From Candidatus Puniceispirillum sp. (lineage in GTDB: Bacteria > Pseudomonadota > Alphaproteobacteria > Puniceispirillales > Puniceispirillaceae), in contig JADHOR010000014.1 of the NCBI GenBank assembly GCA_016778895.1, positions 1 through 40,463 on the forward strand: DNA of 40,463 nt, read 5' to 3'. The notes below the pieces were generated by a model that saw only the letters and a program-made list of their open reading frames with translations, ran no database searches and was not told the DNA's origin. The position numbers and the translations under genes are program-made. Below, in pieces: positions 7,439-14,996 of the stretch (the stretch's first letter is position 1; the number at the start of each line of letters is the position of its first letter).

Positions 7439-7657
7439 ATGAAAACCGCTGTTCCCCTTAACACCATAGCGAACACATATGGCGTATCCATTCACGAGTT
7501 ATTACTTTTAGTTAGCTCGATGAGGTTAAATCTGACTTATATAGAGAATATCGCATTCGTTAACGCCAGTGATTTTGAGTTTTTGAGCACTACAGACGAC
7601 ATTTTCATCAACACTTTCGCTTCCAAGGATCACCCAGCGCACAATGCTGAATTCTAA
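7439..7657 (+). CDS. Orphan 72-residue protein with helix-turn-helix-like segment
   Basis: The start at 7439 is chosen because GGAG lies 6 nt before it; an ATG four codons earlier is possible. The N-terminal half, VPLNTIANTYGVSIHELLLL, reads like a short helix-turn-helix (helix, A-x-x-Y-G-V-S turn, second helix), followed by an acidic, Phe-rich tail (SDFEFLSTTDDIFINTF). I do not recognise the family. A DNA-binding role is only suggested by the turn motif. It lies between gene-free stretches and is isolated. Confidence 0.4.
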   Translation: MKTAVPLNTIANTYGVSIHELLLLVSSMRLNLTYIENIAFVNASDFEFLSTTDDIFINTFASKDHPAHNAEF

Positions 7658-7984
7658 ATTTCGTGAGGGTTTGAGTCTTTAAAAGGTTAATATGTCTGGT
7701 GTCTCAGTGACCCTCGGACAACTTAGTAGCTAACAAGCTTTAAGAAAATGTTTCGTGAATGTTACAAGCGAGTGAAAAGTTGCGCGTGCTTGCTAACCAA
7801 ACACCGCCCAGTGCCCGTTATGATCTCACGACTTCAAAAAAGGGAGCTAAAGGGTTGGCTGTTTTTGTTCTTTTTGTTTCAGAAGACAGACACACGAAAA
7901 GATAAGACAACAAATTTAGCCCCCAATTAACCCCAAAACGAATACTAGTTAGGAAAGGTTTACCTTCCTCTTTGGGCAAAACAA
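7658..7984. other. Gene-free stretch with inverted repeat copy D
   Basis: 327 nt between the orphan gene and the end of the leftward aminotransferase gene. It contains dispersed repeat copy D in inverse orientation. A 60-codon open frame across the repeat has no family features and is judged spurious. Confidence 0.4.
7822..7860 (-). repeat. Dispersed accessory-region repeat, copy D (inverted)
   Basis: Read on the minus strand: AGCCAACCCTTTAGCTCCC, then a T-run and GAAGTCGTGAGATCA. It matches the left two thirds of copies A and C; the right part (CGATGGGTACTGGGG) is missing. Confidence 0.65.
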
Positions 7985-9175
7985 CTACTCAGCAGCTAAG
8001 CTAAGAGGCTGGCGCGTGTCAGTGTACAGCTCAACTGCAGCACCAACTCCGCTGCCAGCTTTAAACTGGATACCTACATCTCGCATAGCCATCTCAACCC
8101 CACCAAGAGCGCGGAGAACCATTGTTTCATTCAACCAGCCCAAATGACCAATACGAAAGACCTTGCCAGCGACTTTCCCAAGTCCGCCACCAAGTGAAAC
8201 GCCATAATTATGATAAGCTGCATTAATAACATCATTAGCATCATATTTTTCAGGAACCACGATCGCCGTCACTGTATCCGAGTGCCACTTTGGTTCAATA
8301 GCGCAATTCTCAAGCCCCCAAGCATCAACAGCAGCGCGAACGCCCGCTGCCAGTCGGTGGTGGCGTGATGCAATATTCTCCAATCCTTCATTATGAAGAA
8401 GATCGATTGACGCCCGCAGACCTCGCAAAAGTGTGGCAGCAGGCGTATACGGGAAATAACCCTGTTCATTCATTTTCGTCATTTCCTGAAAACTGAAATA
8501 ACCGCAGGGAAATCTGGAGGTCGAGCATGCTTCCAAGGCTTTTTTGCTAACACCAACAATGGAAAGCCCTGTTGGCATCATAAAACCTTTTTGTGAACCC
8601 GATACAGCGACATCGATACCCCATTCTTCCATTCGAAACTCAAGGCTTCCAATTGAGCTAACCCCATCTACAAGAAGCAGCGCTGGATGGTTAAGTTCAT
8701 CCAGTATCTGGCGGACAGCCTTAACATCACTTGTCACACCTGTCGCCGTTTCATTGTGGCACACAAGCACTGCTTTAATGGAGTGACTCTTATCAGCTGA
8801 TAGGGCTAAATAGTAATCGTCAAGCGGCACACCCTCGCCCCAGGTAACATCAATATTCTGCACATTTAGGGCAAAATCTTGGCACATTTTGACCCAAAGT
8901 GAGGAAAACTGGCCAAACGAGGACGATAGAACTTTGTCACCAGCAGACAAAAGGTTGCTGATGGCCGCCTCCCATCCTCCCGTTCCTGAGCCAGGGAAAA
9001 CAAATACTCGGCCGGTTTCAGTCCGAAAGATCGTTTTGAGGTCAGCTAACAGCGGCAGCGTGAAACTTGGAAAGTCGGGAGCGCGGTGATCTTCCAGCGG
9101 GACTTCCATTGCGCGCTGCACTTCATTGGGCATGTTTGTTGGGCCGGGTACAGCCAAAGTTTTATAACCAATCAT
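7985..9175 (-). CDS. sgaA: Serine/aspartate-glyoxylate aminotransferase (class V)
   Basis: 396 residues from the ATG at 9175, which has GGAGG 5 nt upstream; upstream in-frame starts lack this. PLP-dependent class-V transaminase of the serine-glyoxylate aminotransferase type: VPGPTNMP near the start, FPGSGTGGWEAA (cofactor phosphate region, about 60), HNETATGV (about 140), the PLP aspartate in LLVDGVSSIGS and the Schiff-base lysine in SGSQKGFMMPTG (near 195). The substrate-contact end VAGKVFRIGHLG (about 355) is also conserved. It converts glyoxylate to glycine using an amino-acid donor. It strongly resembles methylotroph serine-glyoxylate transaminases; the beta-hydroxyaspartate pathway enzyme BhcA (aspartate donor) is close enough that the donor is unsettled, and no bhcBCD genes are in view. 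Divergent from a ScfR-like regulator. Confidence 0.8.
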   Translation of the reverse strand: MIGYKTLAVPGPTNMPNEVQRAMEVPLEDHRAPDFPSFTLPLLADLKTIFRTETGRVFVFPGSGTGGWEAAISNLLSAGDKVLSSSFGQFSSLWVKMCQDFALNVQNIDVTWGEGVPLDDYYLALSADKSHSIKAVLVCHNETATGVTSDVKAVRQILDELNHPALLLVDGVSSIGSLEFRMEEWGIDVAVSGSQKGFMMPTGLSIVGVSKKALEACSTSRFPCGYFSFQEMTKMNEQGYFPYTPAATLLRGLRASIDLLHNEGLENIASRHHRLAAGVRAAVDAWGLENCAIEPKWHSDTVTAIVVPEKYDANDVINAAYHNYGVSLGGGLGKVAGKVFRIGHLGWLNETMVLRALGGVEMAMRDVGIQFKAGSGVGAAVELYTDTRQPLSLAAE

Positions 9176-9210
9176 TAGGTCCTCCATTGCGTGTGACGCA
9201 AGGTTTAAAC

Positions 9211-9270
9211 AAAAATAGTCAAATATCACCAAAAATAGTGTTATTGTGTATAGTGTTTATATAACAATAG
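9211..9270. promoter_or_regulatory. Candidate operator in the divergent aminotransferase/regulator promoter
   Basis: The 140-nt gap between the divergent genes is very AT-rich. It carries CAAAAATAGT twice, exactly 20 bp apart (9211-9220, 9231-9240), a related AACAATAGTT at 9263-9272, and a small TATTGT/ACAATA inverted pair (9242-9247, 9264-9269). Helically phased repeats between a regulator and its probable target suggest binding by the adjacent XRE protein. This is inference from position. Confidence 0.4.
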
Positions 9271-9315
9271 TTTTTTTTGTTAAGTTGTTAATGTAACGAC
9301 TGGAGTAATTGGAAT

Positions 9316-10722
9316 ATGCAAAAAACATTTATCGGAACACAATTACGTCAGCTCCGACGCGAAAAGGGCCAGACACAGGCAGAAATGGGAAGCATCCTAG
9401 GGGTAAGCGCCGCCTATATTAATCTCCTCGAAAAAAATCAGAGAAGTCTATCAGTCTCAATTTTGATGTCTTTGGCAGATAACTACAACGTCGATTGGCG
9501 AGATGTTGTAATGGATAAAAACACGAACCTGCTAGCAGACTTACGTAACGCGATACAAGATCCGCTGTTTGCAACTACACAACCTGACTTACAGGAGCTT
9601 CGTGCTGCAATAGACCACGCCCCATCTCTGGTTCAAAACTTCCTAAAACTTCATCAAAGTCATCGTATCGCAATCGACAATATAATGAAGTTTGGCAATG
9701 AACGTATGCCGACAGAGTTACTTACGGCCTCGCCTGACGCGATTATTCATGATTTTTTTCGGGACAATTTCAATTATTTTGATGAGTTGGAGCAGGCGGC
9801 TAAGACACTTCGATTAGAAGAGCCAAGTCAGCCATATGAAATGTTGCACATGCTCAAACAGCGTCTCCTAAAAAAACACGGCATCACCGTTGAAACAAAG
9901 CCAGCCGAAAAAATGAATGACTCTTTGCGTATTTACGATACAGATATTGGGGTCATCGAGCTTTCTGAAGCCTTGGATTATCAAAACCGCACATTCCAAC
10001 TAGCACACATACTATGTTTTGTTGAATTAGCGGACGTTTTGGATGGTATCACATCAAATATCAAAGTTGGTTCATCGCAAGCAGTTGCGCGCTGCCAAGT
10101 TGAACTAGCAAATTACTTTGCGGCCGCTGTTTTGATGCCATATGATGACTTTCATGAAATGGCAGAAAAGAGTAAATATGACATCGACAGGATGGCCTCT
10201 GCCTTCGCCGTTTCATTCGAACAAGCCTGCCAGCGATTGACTACTATGCAGAGAGAGACCAAACGCGGCGTCCCTTTTTTCTTTCTTCGCGTTGACAAAG
10301 CTGGAAATGTAACAAAACGGTTTAACGCTACGAGCTTTAACATTGCTGAACACGGTGGATCATGTCCTGTTTGGAACCTCCATACAGCCTTTCGGACACC
10401 CGGAGTTATTTTACCTCAATATGTGGAATTACCCGATGGAGAGAAATTTTTTACGTTAGCGAGAACAACCGAACGCCCAGTTTACTCAATGCAAACTCAA
10501 GATCGACGATTAGCCATATCACTGGGCTGCAGTATTAAACATTCAAGCAAGTTGATATATACATCAGCTTTTCCCCCACCAGCTAAAGACAACTTTAGCA
10601 AGATAGGCATAAACTGTCATTTTTGCCTGAGGCATAATTGCTCACAACGGGCGCATGAACCGTTGTTGATGGAACTCAGCACCGACACAACAAAGCGGGG
10701 TGAAACTCGATATGAGAGCTAA
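9316..10722 (+). CDS. XRE-family ScfR/RamB-like regulator
   Basis: 468 residues. The N-terminus is an XRE helix-turn-helix (LRQLRREKGQTQAEMGSILG, then VSAAYINLLEKNQRSLS, residues 11-47). The middle part resembles the IrrE/ImmA-like (DUF955) domain seen in short-chain-fatty-acid regulators, with an A-N-Y-F-A-A-A-V-L-M-P segment near 265 in place of a full zinc-protease H-E-x-x-H. The C-terminal DUF2083-like part ends in a cysteine cluster (GINCHFCLRHNC, near 438-450). Family members such as RamB and ScfR sense acyl-CoA or related metabolites and control acetate, propionate or glyoxylate metabolism. Divergent from the glyoxylate aminotransferase, its likely target. Family confident; ligand unknown. 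Confidence 0.85.
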   Translation: MQKTFIGTQLRQLRREKGQTQAEMGSILGVSAAYINLLEKNQRSLSVSILMSLADNYNVDWRDVVMDKNTNLLADLRNAIQDPLFATTQPDLQELRAAIDHAPSLVQNFLKLHQSHRIAIDNIMKFGNERMPTELLTASPDAIIHDFFRDNFNYFDELEQAAKTLRLEEPSQPYEMLHMLKQRLLKKHGITVETKPAEKMNDSLRIYDTDIGVIELSEALDYQNRTFQLAHILCFVELADVLDGITSNIKVGSSQAVARCQVELANYFAAAVLMPYDDFHEMAEKSKYDIDRMASAFAVSFEQACQRLTTMQRETKRGVPFFFLRVDKAGNVTKRFNATSFNIAEHGGSCPVWNLHTAFRTPGVILPQYVELPDGEKFFTLARTTERPVYSMQTQDRRLAISLGCSIKHSSKLIYTSAFPPPAKDNFSKIGINCHFCLRHNCSQRAHEPLLMELSTDTTKRGETRYES

Positions 10723-10768
10723 ATGAAAAAAGGAACCATCCTCTATAATCTTTTTTTTCGCACTTTAT

Positions 10769-10844
10769 GACTAAAGCACATGTGGGGTGGGGTACCCTAA
10801 ATGAGGTACCCCACCCCACACACATTCTGTGTAGGAATTTAGTC
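10769..10844. repeat. Strong nested inverted repeat
   Basis: Inner arms TGTGGGGTGGGGTACC (10781-10796) and its exact complement (10805-10820) flank an 8-nt loop; outer arms GACTAAA (10769-10775) and TTTAGTC (10838-10844) pair as well. It lies 46 nt after the XRE regulator gene. No T-run follows the inner stem, so it is not a typical intrinsic terminator, though it could stop RNA decay or transcription in both directions. It could also be the remnant end of a small mobile element. Confidence 0.6.
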
Positions 10845-10970
10845 TTAAGAGTCCGAATAAGGCGCCATATTAGCCTCTACCTCTCGGTTTATCCAAACCA
10901 TATTGCCATCAATCACGACCAAGCCTTTGTCTTGGAGCTGCTGCCTTGTGTCACGATAACACACAGTGTG
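10845..10970 (-). pseudogene. Possible C-terminal relic of a protein gene
   Basis: Read leftward, this stretch encodes RDTRQQLQDKGLVVIDGNMVW, then N-R-E and a stop. Such a helix followed by a short beta hairpin resembles the winged-helix tail of some restriction-type and regulatory proteins. The upstream codons lose coding character and no matching N-terminus is present. Low confidence; it may be chance. Confidence 0.25.
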
Positions 10971-11233
10971 TAAAATGGAGAAGGAGAATGTCGAGCTGTT
11001 TACAGGTGCTGAGGGTAGATATTTGGACGTCTTGAGGGCGGTTAATGAGCGTTTGATAAGATGAAAAAGAGACATGCATATTTTATAAACCGCCCCCGCC
11101 ATTTGTTTCGATGTGGGGTATGGGTGGACCAGGCGCTGCGGTCGTACATATGGTCGTACATCCGACTTGCCGCGCGTTTCAGTAGCTAGCCAAATCTCTA
11201 AAGTTATTGGGTTATCGCAGTGTTGCTAACTCT

Positions 11234-11250
11234 TCTCGGCCGCACGATTT
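11234..11250 (+). repeat. att-like copy 3: tRNA-Leu 3'-end-like sequence
   Basis: TCTCGGCCGCACGATTT matches copy 1 except for one base (C to G in the CCA). No integrase follows; instead the core chromosome begins. It would be the outermost attachment scar on the right side. Confidence 0.55.
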
Positions 11251-11338
11251 CCCTTTGTGTTTATTGAACAATGTCAGCCGCTTTCTGTCTGGTGGTTAGC
11301 GCATCTGTGTAACTGCTTCGAATTTGATCACAGGGGTT

Positions 11339-11360
11339 AAAAGGCAAAAGCCCTATGCCT
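11339..11360 (-). terminator. Probable terminator of yajQ
   Basis: On the minus strand AGGCA pairs with TGCCT around a 9-nt loop, followed by TTTTAA, 26 nt past the yajQ stop. The stem is short, so this is a modest intrinsic terminator. Confidence 0.4.
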
Positions 11361-11385
11361 AGTCCCTTTTGATCGGTGAAATTCC

Positions 11386-11871
11386 CTAATCGCGGAAATT
11401 TTCATATTGCAGTGGCAGGTCGATATCCAGTGCCTTGATCATCGCCATGGTGGCCTGCAAATCATCACGCTTTTTGCCTGACACGCGAATTTCATCACCC
11501 TGAATTGCGGCCTGCGTCTTTAACTTGGCGCCCTTGATCGCCTTGACAATCTTTTGCGCAACCTCGCGATGCACGCCTTGGCGCACCAGCACGGTCTGGC
11601 GAACGCTATTGCCACCAGCCTGTTCCGGCTTTTCAAATTCCAGCGCCTTGGTATCAACGCCCTTGCGGGTGAGGTGGATGACGATCAATTCTTCAACCTG
11701 ACGGCGTTTCAATTCATCATCGGCCTTGATCAGGATGGTCTCGTCATTGCGCGAAACCTCACATTTGCTGCCTTTGAAATCATAGCGAACGCCCATTTCC
11801 TTGGTCACGCCAGCCAGCGCATTATCGACCGCAGTCGTGTCAATTTTACTTACAATGTCAAAACTAGGCAT
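11386..11871 (-). CDS. yajQ: YajQ family nucleotide-binding protein
   Basis: 161 residues from the ATG at 11871 (MPSFDIVSKID), the family's invariant start; an upstream in-frame ATG would add 11 non-conserved residues. Length equals that of characterised YajQ proteins. Two ferredoxin-like half domains are visible: V-R-Y-D-F-K-G-S near 36 and the C-terminal V-R-V-S-G-K-K-R-D-D-L-Q near 130-140, with the family ending L-P-L-Q-Y-E-N-F-R. YajQ proteins bind cyclic di-GMP or tRNA/nucleotides and act in the cytoplasm. This is the first clearly core gene right of the island. Confidence 0.95.
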   Translation of the reverse strand: MPSFDIVSKIDTTAVDNALAGVTKEMGVRYDFKGSKCEVSRNDETILIKADDELKRRQVEELIVIHLTRKGVDTKALEFEKPEQAGGNSVRQTVLVRQGVHREVAQKIVKAIKGAKLKTQAAIQGDEIRVSGKKRDDLQATMAMIKALDIDLPLQYENFRD

Positions 11872-12022
11872 ATGGCAACCCTTTCGAGATGTAATTGCGT
11901 GCATGGATTATCCGGCGATCAGCCCTCGATGATAGCAAAAGCGTAAATAAGGGGCAATGAAGCGAACCTTTTTATGATTTCTAGGGGTCGTGGCGAGGAT
12001 GTTCTGCCCAACAGGATTGAGC

Positions 12023-13027
12023 TTAGCAGTATTTTTCGGGGCCAACCCATTGCCCGTCTGAATAGCGGTCGCCATGCGCCCAGCCGATTGGCAGCACGGT
12101 CTCAATCCGCGCGATATCATCCGCCGTCAATGATTTCGCCGCACCCTCGCAATGCTGACGAAGATGGTTGGCCGATCTTGTGCCAGGAATAGGGATGATA
12201 TGCCGGCCCTTATGCAACAGCCACGCAATCGCCAGCGCGGCGGCACTCATGCCAAATTCGGCGGCCAATCTGCGGAAACCGGCGGTGGCCTCAATATTGG
12301 CGGAAAGGTTCGGCTCTATGAAACGCGGGTTGCTCTTCAGCCAAGGGCTGGCCGCAGCAGTTTTTGGGGAATGCGGTTTGTCGGTCAATAGCGATCGGCC
12401 AACCGGCGAAAAGGCGACCAACGACGTCCCCAACGTCGCAGTTGCCTGCACCAGGCCCATTTCTGGACTGCGCACCGATAACGAATATTCCGATTGTACA
12501 GCAGCAACATCATGAATGGCAGCGGCCCGGTACAGCGATGTGGGAGCAATCTCGGAAAAGCCAAACGCGCCAATCTTGCCGGATTTTACCATTGCCGCCA
12601 GCGTTTCGGTTACCTCTTCAATCGGGGTGTCGGCGTCGCGCCGGTGGATATAATAAAGGTCGATATAATCCAGCCCCAACCGTGTCAATGATGCGTCAAG
12701 CTCGGCCTGCAGATAGGCCGAGCTATTGTCGAAATAACGGCGCCCAATTGCCTTGTCGACAGCGATACCGGCTTTGGTGGCAATATGGAAAAGGCGGGTT
12801 TTTTGCGCCCCCTGTTTTGCCAGAAAACTGCCGATCACCGTCTCGCTAAGGCCGCCGCCATAGACATTGGCGGTATCAATATGGTTAACCCCCAGATCCA
12901 GCGCCGCCGTTAGCACCCGATGCGATTCTGCCTCTGAGGTTTTGCCGTAAAAATCGGTAAAAGACATGGCACCGATGCCGATGGCGGATAGATGCAGGCT
13001 GGTTTTGCCTAATTGTCTTTGCTGCAT
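12023..13027 (-). CDS. Aldo/keto reductase
   Basis: 334 residues from the ATG at 13027, preceded by GGAG 6 nt upstream; the longer upstream frame is non-conserved. The AKR (beta/alpha)8 barrel is clear: MQQRQLGKTSLHLSAIG at the N-terminus, catalytic Asp and Tyr in HIDTANVYGGG (about 56-63), Lys in IATKAGI (about 88), His in DLYYIHRRDADTP (about 127) and the NADPH-binding IPGTRSANHL near 290. NADPH-dependent reduction of an aldehyde or ketone; substrate not predictable. Close to the YajC/Tas-like AKR group with C-terminal RIETVLPIGWAHGDRY. Divergent from the cytosolic dienelactone hydrolase. Confidence 0.92.
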   Translation of the reverse strand: MQQRQLGKTSLHLSAIGIGAMSFTDFYGKTSEAESHRVLTAALDLGVNHIDTANVYGGGLSETVIGSFLAKQGAQKTRLFHIATKAGIAVDKAIGRRYFDNSSAYLQAELDASLTRLGLDYIDLYYIHRRDADTPIEEVTETLAAMVKSGKIGAFGFSEIAPTSLYRAAAIHDVAAVQSEYSLSVRSPEMGLVQATATLGTSLVAFSPVGRSLLTDKPHSPKTAAASPWLKSNPRFIEPNLSANIEATAGFRRLAAEFGMSAAALAIAWLLHKGRHIIPIPGTRSANHLRQHCEGAAKSLTADDIARIETVLPIGWAHGDRYSDGQWVGPEKYC

Positions 13028-13358
13028 GAGATTCTCCGTAGCCAAGGTGGTTTGGGTCTGGGGTGTTTTGAGGCTTTGTGCTCTTGGTAGGGACGGCGAT
13101 CGCTTGCCGCCAGAACAGCCTTGCCGCGATAATATTGTTACTGCGGTCACCGGGTGACTTACTATTTCATGCCAGAAAACTGGCTTCAAGCCCTAACGAG
13201 TGATAAATCGGTCGAAGCCGGGTTTTAATGGCTGTTATCATCACCCAATATTATTGTCTTTGTCGCGGTGCTGGGTCAGACTATGGGCGATTTTTAACGC
13301 TATTAAGCGATGTCTGGACGGTCAATGTGCGGGCATCTGTATCAGGAAAGAGGTTAGT
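13028..13358. promoter_or_regulatory. Divergent promoter region with 13-bp palindrome
   Basis: 331 nt between the aldo/keto reductase (leftward) and the dienelactone hydrolase (rightward). It contains a perfect palindrome GTCACC-G-GGTGAC at 13146-13158, in a position suiting a shared operator. No regulator gene is adjacent. Nothing else stands out. Confidence 0.35.
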
Positions 13359-14027
13359 ATGGGTAATAATGTGATCTTAACCGCGGTAGATGGGCATCAG
13401 CTGGATGCGTATCTTGCTGCCCCTGCCGCAACGCCGAAAGGCGCGGTGGTGGTCATTCAGGAAATTTTTGGGGTAAACCCCCATATCCGTGAGGTAACCG
13501 ACCGCTTTGCCGCGGCGGGCTATCTTGCGATTGCGCCAGCGTTGTTCGACCGGATTGGGCCAGCAATCGCGCTTGCCTATGATGCTGATGGGGTTGCCGA
13601 GGGGCGGCGCCTGAAAGAACAGGCAGATGCAAACAGCCAAGATGATGTTAAGGCGGCGATTGATTTTGTGGCGTCGGCCGGCAGGGTGGGGGCAGTTGGT
13701 TTTTGCTGGGGCGGATCACTTGCGTGGCGAATGGCTTGTGATCGAGCAAGCGGTCTCGGCTCTGCGGTCAGCTATTATGGCGGCGAGCTGCCGACATTGG
13801 CGGGGCGTGACGCGACCTGTCCGGTAATGGCGCATTTTGGCCTACTTGATGCATCTATTCCTGAACAGGGGGCGCGTTCTTTTGCCGCTGCCCAGCCGAA
13901 TGTTGAAACCTATTTCTATGACGCCGGACATGGTTTTAATTGTGATCATCGCGGGCAGTATGATGCCGCGGCTGCGGCAATGGCGTGGGGCCGGACGATG
14001 GCGTTTCTGGAAAATCATCTGACGTGA
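13359..14027 (+). CDS. Cytosolic dienelactone hydrolase family protein
   Basis: 222 residues from the ATG at 13359 (purine-rich GAAAGAGG upstream); the open frame reaches 13200 but the family begins here. Classical DLH features: D-A-Y-L-A-A-P near 13, VVVIQEIFGVNPHIREVTDRFAAAGY (the E-x-F-G-x-N motif at 33-39), nucleophile elbow VGFCWGG (Cys near 112), the acid in FGLLDASIP and the histidine in YDAGHGFNC. It hydrolyses cyclic enol-lactones or related esters in the cytoplasm. No other aromatic-degradation genes are nearby, so the physiological substrate is open. The thioesterase gene follows 110 nt later on the same strand. Confidence 0.9.
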   Translation: MGNNVILTAVDGHQLDAYLAAPAATPKGAVVVIQEIFGVNPHIREVTDRFAAAGYLAIAPALFDRIGPAIALAYDADGVAEGRRLKEQADANSQDDVKAAIDFVASAGRVGAVGFCWGGSLAWRMACDRASGLGSAVSYYGGELPTLAGRDATCPVMAHFGLLDASIPEQGARSFAAAQPNVETYFYDAGHGFNCDHRGQYDAAAAAMAWGRTMAFLENHLT

Positions 14028-14137
14028 TGTGGTCATTCTCGTGTGATGATGATCTTTGCCAGACCGTAATTCTGCGATCATGCCCGAACAAATCTGCATA
14101 GTGACCAGTAAATACAGCTGTTTAACGAGGGGTGATG

Positions 14138-14596
14138 ATGATTAAGCAGACCATGCGGCCGCGTCCAAAAGGGCGTGATGCCTATCGCTACTTTTCCAGT
14201 TTTGCAACACGCTGGCGTGATAATGACCAATATGGCCATATGAATAATGCGGTCTATTACGAGCTGTTTGATTCCGCGGTTAATAAGTTCCTGATTGATT
14301 CGGGTATTCTGGCACTTGCCGGTGATGAAACCCTATTTTTGGTAGCATCATCGGGCTGTGATTATTTCACTGACGTTGCCTATCCGGATGATGTTGAGGT
14401 TGGAATTGCAATCCGTCGCATTGGTAGCAGCTCGATTACCTATGATATTGGGCTGTTTCTGGCCGCTGCAGATACAACAGCGGCAACGGGTTTTTTTGTT
14501 CATGTGAATGTCGCCAGCGATGATCAGCGCCCCTGTCCGATTGATTCGGCAACCCGCGAGAAATGTGCGGCGCTAGTGGTTAGTGCCGACGATTAA
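14138..14596 (+). CDS. Acyl-CoA thioesterase, hotdog fold (4HBT)
   Basis: About 152 residues. Three start codons in a row (GTG 14132, ATG 14135, ATG 14138) follow GAGGGG; 14138 has the best spacing. The hotdog signature is TRWRDNDQYGHMNNAVYYE (near 23-41), with the catalytic Asp and the H-M-N-N motif of the 4-hydroxybenzoyl-CoA thioesterase family. It hydrolyses acyl-CoA thioesters; chain length and substrate are not predictable. Length is normal for a single-domain tetrameric enzyme. Convergent with the following DUF1330 gene. Confidence 0.88.
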   Translation: MIKQTMRPRPKGRDAYRYFSSFATRWRDNDQYGHMNNAVYYELFDSAVNKFLIDSGILALAGDETLFLVASSGCDYFTDVAYPDDVEVGIAIRRIGSSSITYDIGLFLAAADTTAATGFFVHVNVASDDQRPCPIDSATREKCAALVVSADD

Positions 14597-14652
14597 TGCG
14601 GACTGCTGTTGCGGATAATCCGCAAAACCTCCTGGCGGAAAATTCTATCGCG

Positions 14653-14946
14653 CTAGTCCAGCCCCTCGATGATGCGGATTTCGCGAACCGCGCCATCGCC
14701 CAATGCCTCCAGGGCGGCGCTATAGCCAGGGCTGTCATGCGCCTCGATAGCGGCATCAAGGCTGGGAAAGACACTAAGAACGGTGCGCTCGGCGATGCCA
14801 GCTTCATAGACTGCCTGGGCGACGCCGCGCGCGAGATATTGTCCGCCGCAGGCCTCTACAGCCGGGCCTGCCAGCTTGGCGTAGGCCTCGACCTTGCTGA
14901 TGTCAGAGATACTATGATAGGTGGTGATCCAATAGGCCTTGGGCAT
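14653..14946 (-). CDS. DUF1330 family protein, copy a
   Basis: 97 residues with the DUF1330 pattern: KAYWITTYHSI at the start, AYAKLAGPAVEACGGQYLARG in the middle and ERTVLSVFPSLDAAIEAHDSPGYSAAL leading to the C-terminal AVREIRIIEG. Members form dimeric alpha/beta barrels of unknown function. It is a same-length paralogue of the gene at 15961-16254: I count about 59 of 97 identical residues without gaps. Last gene of a leftward three-gene run, 50 nt after the TauD-type gene. Confidence 0.85.
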   Translation of the reverse strand: MPKAYWITTYHSISDISKVEAYAKLAGPAVEACGGQYLARGVAQAVYEAGIAERTVLSVFPSLDAAIEAHDSPGYSAALEALGDGAVREIRIIEGLD

Positions 14947-14996
14947 TGACCGCTCCCCTTAAAACTATAGTAACGCGCTGGATTTGGTATATCTGT

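Larger units (their letters stand above)
10723..11385. other. Right edge of the accessory region
   Basis: 663 nt with no complete gene. It contains a long perfect hairpin (10781-10820), a possible leftward gene relic (10845-10970) and the third att-like copy (11234-11250). To the right, composition and gene density change to that of ordinary chromosome, beginning with yajQ. Confidence 0.55.

Noticed and set aside
7748-7930. 60-codon rightward open frame with a lysine-rich end.
   Set aside because: Overlaps inverted repeat copy D, lacks a ribosome site and family features.
10845-11102. Full 85-aa leftward open frame near the hairpin.
   Set aside because: Only the last 40 or so codons look protein-like; reported as a possible relic instead of a gene.
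11085-11105. CCGCCCCCGCCATTT looked like another tRNA 3' end.
   Set aside because: No acceptor partner or T-arm is present, and it occurs only once.
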